This document shows, piece by piece, positions 34,530 to 45,834 of a stretch of DNA of 64,000 nt. How positions within the stretch are numbered: position 1 is the first letter of the stretch; each line of letters opens with the position of its first letter. Source of the stretch: Triglochin maritima (lineage: Eukaryota > Streptophyta > Magnoliopsida > Alismatales > Juncaginaceae); NCBI GenBank assembly GCA_963682175.1, contig OY821771.1:38398201-38462200 (forward strand), read 5' to 3'. The translations under genes and the position numbers were made by a program. The notes below the pieces were generated by a model that had not been told where the DNA came from, made no database searches, and worked only from the letters and a program-made list of their open reading frames with translations.

Positions 34530-37500
34530 TCAATCATCAAGCCAATCTACATGGTTCCTCAATCCCATGGACTCGAAATGCATTTCGCCCATGGCTTGGG
34601 ATAAGGGTTTTGTGAATGGATCAGCTGTGTTGCTGTTGGTGTCCACCCATAACAGATTTATTTTGCATTCGTCGATGAGGTCACGCGTCACGAAGTACTT
34701 ACGATCCATGTACTTCTATTTGTGGTGTGATTTGAGATCCTTGATTTGCGAGATAGATGCACTATTGTCGCAAAATATCTCTATTGGTCCCTCGCTCGAG
34801 GGAACTACTCCAAGCTCTTCAAGGAACTTCTTAATCCACACTCCTTCCTTGCTCGCTTCAGCGACAGCCATTACTTCGGAAGCAGTGGTTGAGTCGGCCG
34901 TAGTGCTTTGCTTCCAACTACGCCAACTCATAGCTCCACCATTCAGAAGGAAGACATATCCTGATTGCGACCTTCTATCGTCTGGATCACTCATGAAACT
35001 CGCATCCGAGTAACCTTCAGCTATCAATTCCCTTTGTCCTCCATAAACAAGAATCTTATCCTTAGTCTGGTTAAGGTACTTCAGGATATTCTTGACCGCT
35101 GTCCAATGCTCAGGACCTGCGTTGGATTGGTGACGACTTGTCACGCTTAGAGCATACGAGACATCGGGTCTTGTGCAAGTCATCGCGTACATGATCGACC
35201 CAATTGCCGAAGCATAAGGGACATCCTTCATGTACTCTAAGTCCTTACGCGATTCCGCACGTTAAGACTTCTTGAGTTGCACACCCATACTCATTGGCAC
35301 ACTGCCCTTTTTGGAGTTGTTCATCTTGAACCTTTCCAAGACGTTGACAATGTATGTACGTTGACTGAGGCCAATGAGTCTACGAGATCTATCTCGATAT
35401 ATCTTGATTCCCAAGATGTATTGAGCCTCACCCATGTCTTTCATCGAAAATGCAGATTTCAATGAACTTCTCGTTTGCTCAAGCAAAGGAATATGATTGC
35501 CCATAAGCAATATGTCATCGACATATAAGATTAGGAATACTACATGGCTCCCACTAACCTTCTTGTATATACAAGGTTCTTCCTTACTTTGAATGAAGTG
35601 AAGCTTCTTCACTTCCTCGTCAAAGCGTTTGTTCCAACTCCTTGATGCTTGCTTCAATCCATAGATGGATCTTTGAAGCTTGCATACCTTCTCGCTATTC
35701 TTTGGATCTTCAAAACCTTGAGGCTGTACCATGTACACATCCTCCTCCAAGTTCCCATTAAGGAACGCCATTTTGACATCCATTTGCCATATTTCATAAT
35801 CGTGAAATGCGGCAATAGCGAGCATGATCCGAATAGACTTGAACATGGCAACCGGTGAAAAAGTTTCATCATAGTCAATTCCTTGAACTTGAGTGAAACC
35901 CTTCGCTACAAGCCTCGCTTTGTAGGTCGTCAAGTTCCCATCCATGTCCATCTTCCTCTTAAAAACCCATTTATTATGAATGACCTTTTTCCCTTAAGGA
36001 ATGTCAACCAAGTCCCATACTTGATTATCATACATGGATTCTATTTCGGATTCCATGGCCTTAAGCCATAGTTTGGAGTCTTCCCTATCCATTGCTTCTT
36101 GGAAGGTCAAGGGATCATTGGTATCTAGTACCATGATTTCATGAAGTCCCAGATACAAATTAGGTTTCTTCCTTTCCCTTGTTGACCTTCTAAGTTCTTT
36201 TGGTTCTTCTCGTGTCTCTCGAACTTCTTCCACAATTTCTTGAGGAGTGGGTTCACGTTCAACTCTTGAACGTACACTTGGTGGGGATGATTGAGATTCT
36301 CTCACAGTTTCTTGTGATGGTCTCTCGCTCACGCTCCCACTAACCAAAGGAATCTCGGTTGGGCCTTCATGATCTTGAATGTCATCATTCATGTCATGAT
36401 CTTGTAGAGTATCTTGAGTTTCCTCAAGCACAACCCTACTCCCACTACTTTTTACTCTTTCTAGAAATTCCTTTTCCAGAAATGTGGCATCCCTCTCTAC
36501 AATCACTCAATTGGAGGTGATATGCCAAAAGTAGTATCCTCTTGTCTCACGAGGATAACCAATAAAGAAGCACTTATCCACTTTTGGTTGAAGTTTGGTC
36601 GACATCAATCTCTTGACGTAAGCCTCACAACCCCAAATCTTGAGAAAATTGAGCTTAGGTGTTTTACCACTCCATAGCTCATAAGTAGTTTTCTCCACGG
36701 ATTTGGATGGAACATTATTTAGTGTGTAAGCCGCAGTTTGTAGTGCATAACTCCAAAAGTAAAGAGGTAATTCCGCATGACTCATCATTGACCGAACCAT
36801 GTCGAGCAATGTCCTATTCCTCCTTTCGGATACCCCATTCCATTGAGGTGTACCGGGAGGGGTGAGTTGAGGTACAATACCAAACTCCTTTAGGTATGAG
36901 TCAAATTCGGCACTTAAGTACTCACCTCCACGATCCGTTCGTAGAGACTTGATTTTCTTGTCGAGTTGGTTCTCTACTTCATTCTTGAATTCTTTGAACT
37001 TGTCAAAAGATTCACTTTTGTTTCTCATTAGATAAATATAGCCATAACGACTATAATCATCCGTGAACGTAATGAAGTATCTGAAACCATCTCGTGCACT
37101 AGTACTCATTGGACCACATACATCGGAATGTATCAAATCCAACAAGCCACTCGCCCTTGGGCCTTTCTTCTTGAAAGACTTTTTGGTCATTTTTCCCATT
37201 AGACATGGTTGGCACGTCTCCAATGATTTAAAATCAAGTAGACCAAGAAGGTTAGCTTCTTGCAATTTCTTGATGCATTTTTCATTTATGTGACCAAGAC
37301 GATAGTGCCACAAGAGAGTATCATTCTCGTGAGTGGTCTTAAGTCTTTTGTTATTGATATTAAAGATTTGTTTATTATTCAATTCAAGCAAATAGAGACC
37401 ATTCCTTATGAATGCATTTGCATAGAAAACACCATTCTTCGATATAGACAAACAAGAATTTGAAACATTTATATTGAAATTATCCATATCCAAACATGAT

Positions 37501-38642
37501 ACAGAAATAATATTCTTGCTAATCGAAGGTACATAATAAACATTCTTTAGACATAAATTTAAACCACTACACAATTGAAGCACCACAGAACCTTGTGCAA
37601 CCGCAGACACGTTCGCACCATTTCCGACCTTCAATTCAATCTCGTTCCGTACGAGTTCCTTCCTATCCATGAGTAGCTGCACATTAGAAACTATGTGAGC
37701 ACAAGATCCGGTATCAATTACCCAATCCTGGACAGAGGTGGCTAAATTTATTTCAATAACAAATATACCTTTGGCCTTTTTGGGGCGCCGACGTTCAATC
37801 ACTCCGTTGTCAAGGTCTTCCTTGTACTTGGGGCAAATTGGCCGGATGTGTCCTTTTTCACTGCAGTGAAAGCACTCCGTATTGGGAGTTGGAGATTTCT
37901 GAGATTTCCCCCTCGAGACACTCTTATGAGCACCTCCTACTCCCTTGCTCTTGATTGAACCACTTTTGGTAGATTTGCCCTTTCCTTTACCAATCTTTTG
38001 GCTCCTTCCATGGATGGCAAGGACTTGCTTGTCCCTACCCTTGCCCATATCAACTTCAGCAGTTTTGAGAGCGTTGTGAAGCTCCTCAAGACTCACCCCT
38101 TTTTCACGCACGTGGTAGTGCATTACAAAGTCCTTAAAGGACGGGGCTAGAGAGCCAAGAATCATATCTTCAGCAATGTCCTCGGGCATTGGTGAAGAGA
38201 GCTTTGCCAACTTCTCAAGGTATCCTTGCATCGTGAGAAAATGCACAGATACCGATGTTCCCTCCGCCATATGACACCTTGTGAGTGCGATGGTGGTCTT
38301 ATAGCGCTCCTTTCGGGCACTATCCATGAACATCTTTGATAGAGCCTCCATGGTCTTCTTGGGTTTTGAATCCAAGTATTTCGCTTGAAGCGAGTCACCC
38401 ATGGATGCTAGCATAAGACCGTGAACTTGGTTCTCTTGGTCTTCCCACTTGGCTTTAGCCTCTTTCTCTTCATCGGTTAATCTCTCATTCCACTTTGGGA
38501 TTGGACCTTCCAAAATGTGAGATAGTTTCTCAAACTTTAACACAATGTTGAGTTTGAGTTGCCAACTAATGAAGTTTGAGCAATCATTTGCTAAAGGGTG
38601 TTTTTCTATCATGGATCGTACGATAGGTTGGTTGTTCGGCAT
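34530..38642 (-). pseudogene. Copia element 2 gag-pol: one frame with four nonsense codons
   Basis: The ATG at 38642 (MPNNQPIVRSMIEKHPL) opens a frame of about 1,370 codons read on the minus strand to TGA at 34532-34530. Gag (about residues 1-270) has a zinc knuckle CFHCSEKGHIRPIC. The protease has WVIDTGSCAHI. The pre-integrase block is LLWHYRLGHINEKC. Integrase has HSDVCGPM, FTDDYSRYG, RTDRGGEYLS and NGVSERRNRT. RT has LVAKGFTQVQGIDYDETFSP and the catalytic YVDDILL, and RNase H has YSDASFMSDPDDRRSQSGY. Only four in-frame stops interrupt it: TGA 36509-36507, TAA 35996-35994, TAA 35264-35262 and TAG 34718-34716. No frameshift was found. An upstream in-frame ATG at 38783 exists, but the conserved gag start favours 38642. 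Confidence 0.88.
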
Positions 38643-40149
38643 TTTTCTACAAAATAAATCATACAGGATTTTAATGCCAATTTTATGTTTTAATACACAT
38701 GCATACATATATCGAATATATAAATGTAAATGTTGCAAATTAAAGTCTTTGCCCATAAATGCAACAATCCAAGATCCTATCAATTGTAATATAGACTAGC
38801 TAAGGGCTATCGAATACATTACAATATCAAGGTAAGAAAACATTTTCTAATCACAACCTTTTTGAATTTTAGCAATATTAGCATCTTCAAACTTTTGTGA
38901 TTCTTGTCGTTTTAATTATGAGGGAATGCGACCTATCCTCGTAAGAAAAACTTTTTCCCAAAACCGAGCGAGGGCTCTAGGTAATGTTAAGAAAACTTAT
39001 TTTCATTTGATACGAGATACATTTATCCATTGTATTCACAACTAAACATATTCGGGGTTCACTAGGGTGAATCACACCTCATACATTTAATTGTGGCACA
39101 ACAACAGACAACCATTATATCTCCCACTATTCCCAAAGATGGAGGGAGCAATCTCCCGCTAAGGGCGAGCAGAGTATCCCTCGATCAATGACTGCTAGTG
39201 GATGAAATAAGAAGGAAATTATTCTTAATTTTTGTTGGACAATTTCATATATTTACATGTGATTTGAAATTTTAGGTTATCATGCATATTAATATTCATA
39301 CACATCCTAACATTCACCACATTCATCACATGCATAGCAGAAATTAAAAAAAAAACAGAAATTAAACATTCACACAATCCATATCGTGTGAGTTTATATG
39401 TTCCCTTCGATCCTCGATCCTCGATCCCTGATCCTCGATCCTCGATCCTCGATCGATGCGCTACAGCGGTGACTTCCTCTTGCACCGGAGATGTAGATTT
39501 TACAGAAAATAAACATGCTCCTCACATTCGATAAAAACCGACTAGTGCAAGTCCTATGTAAAAACCTCTCATATGCATATGCAATTTATCTAAAAGATGG
39601 AAATAGAGAATTTGGCTTTTACATAGATAAGCCCCTGTATTATAACAATTATAAACATTCATAGTTGCTGATTTGGAACATATAAACTCACAATTCCTGC
39701 AAAAACAACTCGAGCAACGCATACACGCATGTCCAATCTAAACTATTTAATCTAGATTATCAAGCATCTAAAATCAAACAATTCTAGAAAAATCATTTGA
39801 AATCCATTAAAATGATTTTCATGCATCCATAGTTCAAAATTAATTATTTTGAACCACCGTTCATCCAATTTCCAAAAGGAAAGATGAACATTAGTCCTTT
39901 TCGACTTTGTTGATTCCTTTATAAAATAATCATTTAAAATAAAACGAAAATTCTATAAATTAGACAAATGTCTAAATTTCAATTCTAACAATCATGTGTG
40001 ATGTTTTAAAACATATAAAACCATCAAAACGAATTTATTAGAATTTTATCAACAAAACATCGAAAAACTCGAAAAAGACACAAAACCGAATTGTTTTGAT
40101 TCTAAATGGTAGCCTAGATTGATTTTATACTCTAAATCAAAGATACCAC
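38643..40149 (-). other. 5' leader and primer site of copia element 2
   Basis: Non-coding leader between the 5' LTR and gag. The minus strand directly after the LTR reads GTGGTATCTTTGA (40149-40137), whose TGGTATC matches the initiator-Met primer site although the rest does not. No open frame has a recognised product. Confidence 0.65.
39407..39455. repeat. Seven tandem copies of a 7-bp unit TCGATCC
   Basis: TCGATCC repeats seven times with one CTGATCC variant and a TCGATCG last unit, inside the leader of copia element 2. A simple satellite with no clear role. Confidence 0.9.
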
Positions 40150-42050
40150 TGTTGGATTTCATGCCCTATAGTATGTATATATTTTTCGAAATTTTATAAA
40201 CATATAGGATCGAAACATTCATATTTTCTTCGATTTTCATATAGACATGCATTTGTTTGTCCTAATTATTTAACATGCATTAGAACAAACAAACAATTGC
40301 AATTAGAATCATACCTAGAGGTTCTCTAAAACCTCTTGAAGATCCGGAGTCGCGTTGCCGGTCGAATCGCCCGATGGATTGCCTCCGAGTGTTCACCAAA
40401 CTCTAAACAAGGTTGGAGAGAAAGGAGCTAGCCAATCAATCTCCAAACGGGTTTAGAATCTAGCTAATAACCCATTTTTTCTTTCCTGAGATTTTACTCT
40501 CCAAAAACTCAAATTAACTAAGGAATTTCGGATGGATTAATTGGGGTGGTTAGAGAGAGAGAATTTTGCATATATATATTTTTAATGAAGGAAATTAGGC
40601 CTATTTATAGGCTCCTTTAATTTCCACATCATGGGCTATGCATTGACCCATTCTTCCATGTTTTTCTCTCTTAAGACCAATTCTCAATATTAAATTTATT
40701 AATCCACATCCAAATTTAATCATAATTGACCAAGTCAAAACCATGATCAATAATTCCTTAATTAATTTGCCTTATCGAATTTTGGATTAATTCCCAACAA
40801 AATTCGTTTTTTTTGTTTTAGGAAATTTAATTAATTTGCCTTTATCGAATTTTGGTTTAATTCCCAACAAAATTCGTATTTGGGGTTTTAGCAAATTTAA
40901 TTAATTAATTTGCCTTATCGAATTTTGGATTAATTCCCAACAAAATTCGATCTTTGGGGTTATAGCTAATTTATATATCCTATGCAATATATCATCATAT
41001 GTAATATCAAACAATCACACCCCATGATATATTTACATCTCATATATAAATTCATGATTCTAAATATGTCATTTTCATGACATAATGATTTTATCGATTC
41101 ACCACATGTATACGAAACTCGATACATCATATGAACATAAAATCACCTTCTTGTTTCCCAGTTTTATGGTGTGACCTATGGGAGGATCTAAGCTAAATTG
41201 GCAGTGATATTAATAGCTTAACATCACAAACTATAAGCGGTATCTAGCTACACATTATAGTTCCCAATTAGCTAGATGTCTTAATTCAGCTCGAACCAAA
41301 ACCCGATCCAATTAGTGATGGAGTGCACCACTTGTGTCCGTCCCTTGCCTCATGATATTAAGAATACATACAAAGTAGTATTGTGTCATCTTTGTATATT
41401 AGTATTCATTTCTTGATCTCTTTAAGCTAGTTATAAATATGTGACTTAACTCAAATCACATTGTGCACATTATAACTTTGCTTTATCAAGGGGCCCATTA
41501 ATATCATTACTCAATTAAGAGGGACAATGATAATCTTTTGACTAGCTATCTTCTCCAACAAAAGTTGTACTTAACCAACTAATGCCTTTACACTACACTC
41601 ATCGATAGCTCAAGACACTAGTCTAATTAAGAACTCCTTAAGCGATCGGATATAAGTCTCATATCAAAGGACCAAGGACACAGTAAAATATTAATGACAC
41701 AGAAACACATTTCTATAATATTTTACTTATTAGGTCTATTCAGTATACAAAAGTAATATTTTCCTCTTTTGCATACCCGTGTTGTCACTCACTTGTAGAG
41801 CTACAATGATCAATGACCAACACGACAATCTTAACCCGGTAATTAATGTCCCATGTTAATTACCATAATTGCGAATATCTTTTGTTTTATGTAAACCAAT
41901 ATCTTTTAGAGCTCTACGGTTAAGGACCAAGAGCCTCTTCCTTAACACTTCTAAAAGACGAATAACATAAACAAGGAACAAAACGATTTTCTCATTCAAT
42001 TCATAATAATTGATATTTAAAAGTAAAACTTTTAGAACACATTCCCTTCA
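40150..42050 (-). repeat. 5' LTR of copia element 2
   Basis: Near-identical partner of 32542-34445, with the same termini TGTTGGATTTC and CATTCCCTTCA and the same three 70-bp tandem units. It carries the promoter of the element; no single TATA site is singled out. Confidence 0.92.
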
Positions 42051-43232
42051 ATCCAACAAGAAGATTTTGCTTAAACAAACTGAAACTTCCATTCCCATAC
42101 TTAGAACAATAACCACCTATATCAAGTTTAGACAAAGAAACTAAATTACGAGAAAGAGATGGAACATAAAGAGTCTGATAAATATCTAAATGGTGTCCTG
42201 TATCTAAAAGTAAACGGTAAGTCCCAATCCCTTCAACTGGTGCTTTGACACGGTTCCCCATAAGGACAAAGTTCTCATTTGGGTTTGTGGTTTGGATCAT
42301 AACGAATCCCTGCATCGTATTAGAAACATGAGTGGTACAACCAGAATCAATCCACCAAGTATTATAAGGAACTTCTGCCAAATATGATTCAAAACATACA
42401 AAAACATCATGTTTACCTTTACTTTCGAACCATGCCTTACGTTTATGGCAGTCTTTCTGATAGTGTCCATGTTTGTGGCAGAAATTACACTTATCACCCT
42501 TTTGTTCCTTCTTGTGGATTTGAGCAGATGACTCGTGGATCTTTAACGGTCCTTTATTGCCTTTTCCATACTTCTTTCTTGGTTTCCTTTTAACTCCTGA
42601 ATGACCTACGAGATTGATAGAGTGGATTCCTTGTTTCTTAAGCCTTGCCTCTTCTTGAATAAGCATACTTTGAAGTTCAGTCACATTCCATTTATCCTTC
42701 ATTGTGTTATAATTTATTTGGAATGGACCGTACTCCTGAGGCAAAAAAATTATGATAAACTGTACAAGGAAACTATCATCCACTTTCATTCCCATGGTTC
42801 TTAATCTTGCTGCTATGTTTGACATTTCTGTCATATGTTGATGCATAGCACGCGAACCATCGAACTTCATGGTGGTTAACATACTCATTAATGTACCAGC
42901 ACACGACTTATCAACAGATTCAGATTGAGCAGTATCTTTCACATACTTCATAAATCCCTTAGCATCATTAGTTTCAGGAATAGTAGTCTTAATGTTATTT
43001 GCCACTGTCATTCGCATAAGCATTAAGCTCAGTCTATTTGATCTTTCCCAACTCTTATGAAAAGATTTTTGTTCATTATTGCTTGTCTCGGTAAGAGCAA
43101 CAGGCTTATCAGTCATGAGTGCTAAGTCAAGATCAAGAACACCTAAATGAAACTTGACTTCTTTACTCCATTCATTATAATTAAGCCCATTAAACTTTGT
43201 AATAGACGAAGCTTGTGAATGAAGTGAAACAT
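42051..43232 (-). pseudogene. Copia element 1 gag and protease
   Basis: The minus strand reads FNGLNYNEWSKEVKFHLG (gag N-terminus, about 43195-43140), a long gag, a zinc knuckle CNFCHKHGHYQKDC (about 42490-42449), and a protease-like WWIDSGCTTHVSNT (about 42354). It ends where copia element 2 is inserted. The frame is open for about 390 codons but has no ATG at the conserved start: the codons before TASVNVSLHSQ run back to a TAG, and TTTTTACAG precedes them like a splice acceptor. The first internal Met (43116) is too far into gag to be the natural start. Confidence 0.85.
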
Positions 43233-44402
43233 TAACAGATGCTGTAAAAATAAATAAATGCTCCTACACTAATGCTTTGAGACATAACTTAATCACGTAA
43301 TTCAGACTTATATAGCTATAAAAAATATTAAATTAAATATATATTGAAAATTCCTTTGGGTGATATAACAATATATAACAATGAACCATAATTGATGCTT
43401 AATTAAATTTTACATAATTGGAAATCAAATATGCTTCAATAAGACATGTTTGTTATCTTTGGATATACTAAACACATCCAACTCGACATATCAATTAACC
43501 ACAATAATGTTCATGATCACAAATAGGTTGATCTACCTTTGGGTGATCTTAAATATTTGGTAATCTATGAACTTCAATTATTCACAATAAATCATAAGGT
43601 CATCTCAATAATAGCATCACATAATCATGAATAAATGATTTTTGCTTAATTTAACATCTACGAAACACATTCTAAATCGACCACTTTGGTGACTAACGAT
43701 TTATTCATAACGTAGATGTTGGATTAGAATAATTATGATAATTATTGGACATAAAATGCACATCAAATTTTCTCATACTTTTACAGGTAAACCATACATT
43801 TAAATGTACACATCATTAATCTCCTAAATAAATTTACTTCACATAACATTCTAATCAGTATGACTTGTACTTGTTGCATTACTTATGTAATCTCAATATA
43901 GATTACGATGTGAAATAAATCCCATATCAAAGCACATCATGTGCTATCATCTTTAATATAATGAAGGCCCGATAAACCCGTTAATAGATTAGATCAATTT
44001 TTACGGTTATGAACATCATGATGGATACAATTAAATATTAAAAGTTCTTCCTTAATTTAAATAATATTTAATAAACAAACAACCAGAACGTGAGTGCACC
44101 TATCTTTGATTAAAATAATAATAATATCAAAGCCTAATGGATCAATCAACCAAAATAACACGTGACTTTCAATGATAAAATAAAAATTCACAGTATGGTT
44201 CTGATTCTTGGTAGCGGTTAACATAATTTTAATATTCCAAAAATAAAAGCATAATAAGTATACATAAATTCAACGATATTAACAACGAGCATCATGTTCA
44301 AACATACTTCATTGCAGCTGATAAACATAAGAATAATTATTGATTTATAACTTCATTTCATTGGAAAATCACAAAGTTCAAAACGTGGCTCTTGATACCA
44401 AA
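43233..44402 (-). other. 5' leader and primer site of copia element 1
   Basis: The minus strand after the 5' LTR reads TTTGGTATCAAGAGCCACG (44402-44384), a primer site close to the initiator-Met form with one extra A. The rest is about 1.1 kb of A/T-rich leader without coding support. Confidence 0.7.
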
Positions 44403-44812
44403 TGTAAGTTTTATTTGCTTCATGATTAATGCACAATAAAATCCTAATTGCACATTATAGGATCTTGAACAAATGATTTTCACAATGATACTAAAGAGAA
44501 GACAAAGAACACATACCTTGCTCCATGATTCTATTTAACGAAGAGAAATATCTAATTGCTAAGAATCGATTTCTCCCTTTCAACACTTACACACTTTGCT
44601 TGATAGAAGTTTTAATGGGGAAAACTAACTTTTGTCTTTGGAGGATGGATGACTAATCCTTTTATAGAAGTAGAAGGAGTAACCACCCATCATGGTGTAA
44701 CTACCCACTTAACATAAATCTCTCTTAATTAATTAATTAATTTTAGCCTCATAATATTATTAATTTAATAAAGTTGAGACTTAATACATGAGTTACCAGA
44801 AAATATCTAACG
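44403..44812 (-). repeat. 5' LTR of copia element 1
   Basis: Pairs with 28944-29353. It differs by about 25 substitutions and small indels, and the last plus-strand base is G instead of A. Followed by CTATG. Confidence 0.92.
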
Positions 44813-45007
44813 CTATGCTGGTTTGAGAAGGAACTAGAATGCGAAAGATGAAAGAAGACAAAAAATTCGTATCCAACCAAGATGAACTATTATTTATTTG
44901 CATCTTAATAATTCGTAAAGAACAACCTCTACTACTCTAGACCAGCAATTTTCACACACAGAAATTAATCTAATTATTGTACTAAACAGGGTCAAGAAAG
45001 AGCTAAC
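44813..45007 (-). other. Intron remnant of the CUL1-like pseudogene
   Basis: Starts with the donor GTTAGC after the HVTAEG exon and runs to the CTATG duplication of copia element 1. No exon follows on the far side of that element. Confidence 0.6.
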
Positions 45008-45487
45008 CTTCTTGTGGCTTGCTCCATCTTCTGCCTGCTTGACTAGAGTTGTACCCTCAGCAGTAACATGCTGCATGGAACATTGGAATAGACATTCAGA
45101 AAAGCATAAGTGCAGTCAGAAAACAAGTGATCGTACTTCTACACAAAAAAAACACTTCTTGATTAGGAGAGTGGAGGTAAATAACAGAATGAAGAACAAT
45201 ATCTAACAAAAAATTGTATTACCTGCTTGAATATCTGGGACACTGGATCTAGTCCTTTCGGTATTCGACAAAACAACATGTACATTCTTGATGGGTCATC
45301 CACCTAACGCACATGCCGGAGAGAATATCATTACCAAAAACTCAAAAGAGGATACAACAAATACGTAGAGAGTCTGCTTAAATGGCTCATTTGTACTTTA
45401 TCATCACGAAGTAGAGCATGGCATCCTGAATGCTCCTTCTCCAGTAGTTGGCTTGCATATACAAATAATAATTCATGTTGCACTTTC

Positions 45488-45805
45488 TGATGAGTTAATC
45501 TTGTTGTTAGAGGGTCGTGTCCAGTAGTTTGATTTCTTTAATTTTAGCAAACTTGTTTTTGTTTGAATACGTAATTAGACTGTCAGTTTTAGTCCAATGT
45601 GTGGCTAAAAATGAAGTAGTAGTTATTTAAGTGGTTGATTTTTTAGAATCCCAAAGCGTCAGATGTAACTTTTGATTTTGCAGTTATGTTTTGTGTTATA
45701 TAAGAAAAACCAGAAAATGATGCATTACTTCCACAGCATCGAAAAATACTTTGTCTTTTCAGTTTTTCTTTAATTGTTTTGTGTTAATGGCACCGAAAAC
45801 CAACA
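45488..45805 (+). repeat. 5' LTR of copia element 3
   Basis: Starts TGATGAGTTAATC and ends GAAAACCAACA. TTATATAAG at about 45694-45702 is a likely TATA box. Confidence 0.9.
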
Positions 45806-45834
45806 TTTGGCATCAGAGCCAAGTTGTCAAAGCA

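Larger units (their letters stand above)
32542..42050 (-). mobile_element. Copia element 2 (minus strand), nested in copia element 1
   Basis: LTRs at 32542-34445 (3') and 40150-42050 (5'), about 1.9 kb each and about 99% identical by eye (about 16 differences noticed), frame a single gag-pol at 38642-34530. It sits in the protease/pre-integrase junction of copia element 1, whose frame ends at 42051 and resumes at 32541. A clean 5-bp duplication is not visible (AGAAC on the left, ATCCA on the right). LTR similarity makes it the youngest datable insertion in the window. Confidence 0.92.
28944..44812 (-). mobile_element. Copia element 1 (minus strand), complete ends, interrupted by copia element 2
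   Basis: LTRs at 28944-29353 (3') and 44403-44812 (5'), 410 bp each, are flanked by an exact 5-bp duplication CTATG at 28939-28943 and 44813-44817. The primer site is at 44386-44400. Coding order on the minus strand is gag-protease (43232-42051), then integrase-RT-RNase H (32541-29756), separated by the nested element 32542-42050. The LTRs differ at roughly 25 positions by eye (about 93-94% identity), so it is clearly older than its guest. Its right end lies in an intron of the CUL1-like pseudogene. Confidence 0.92.
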
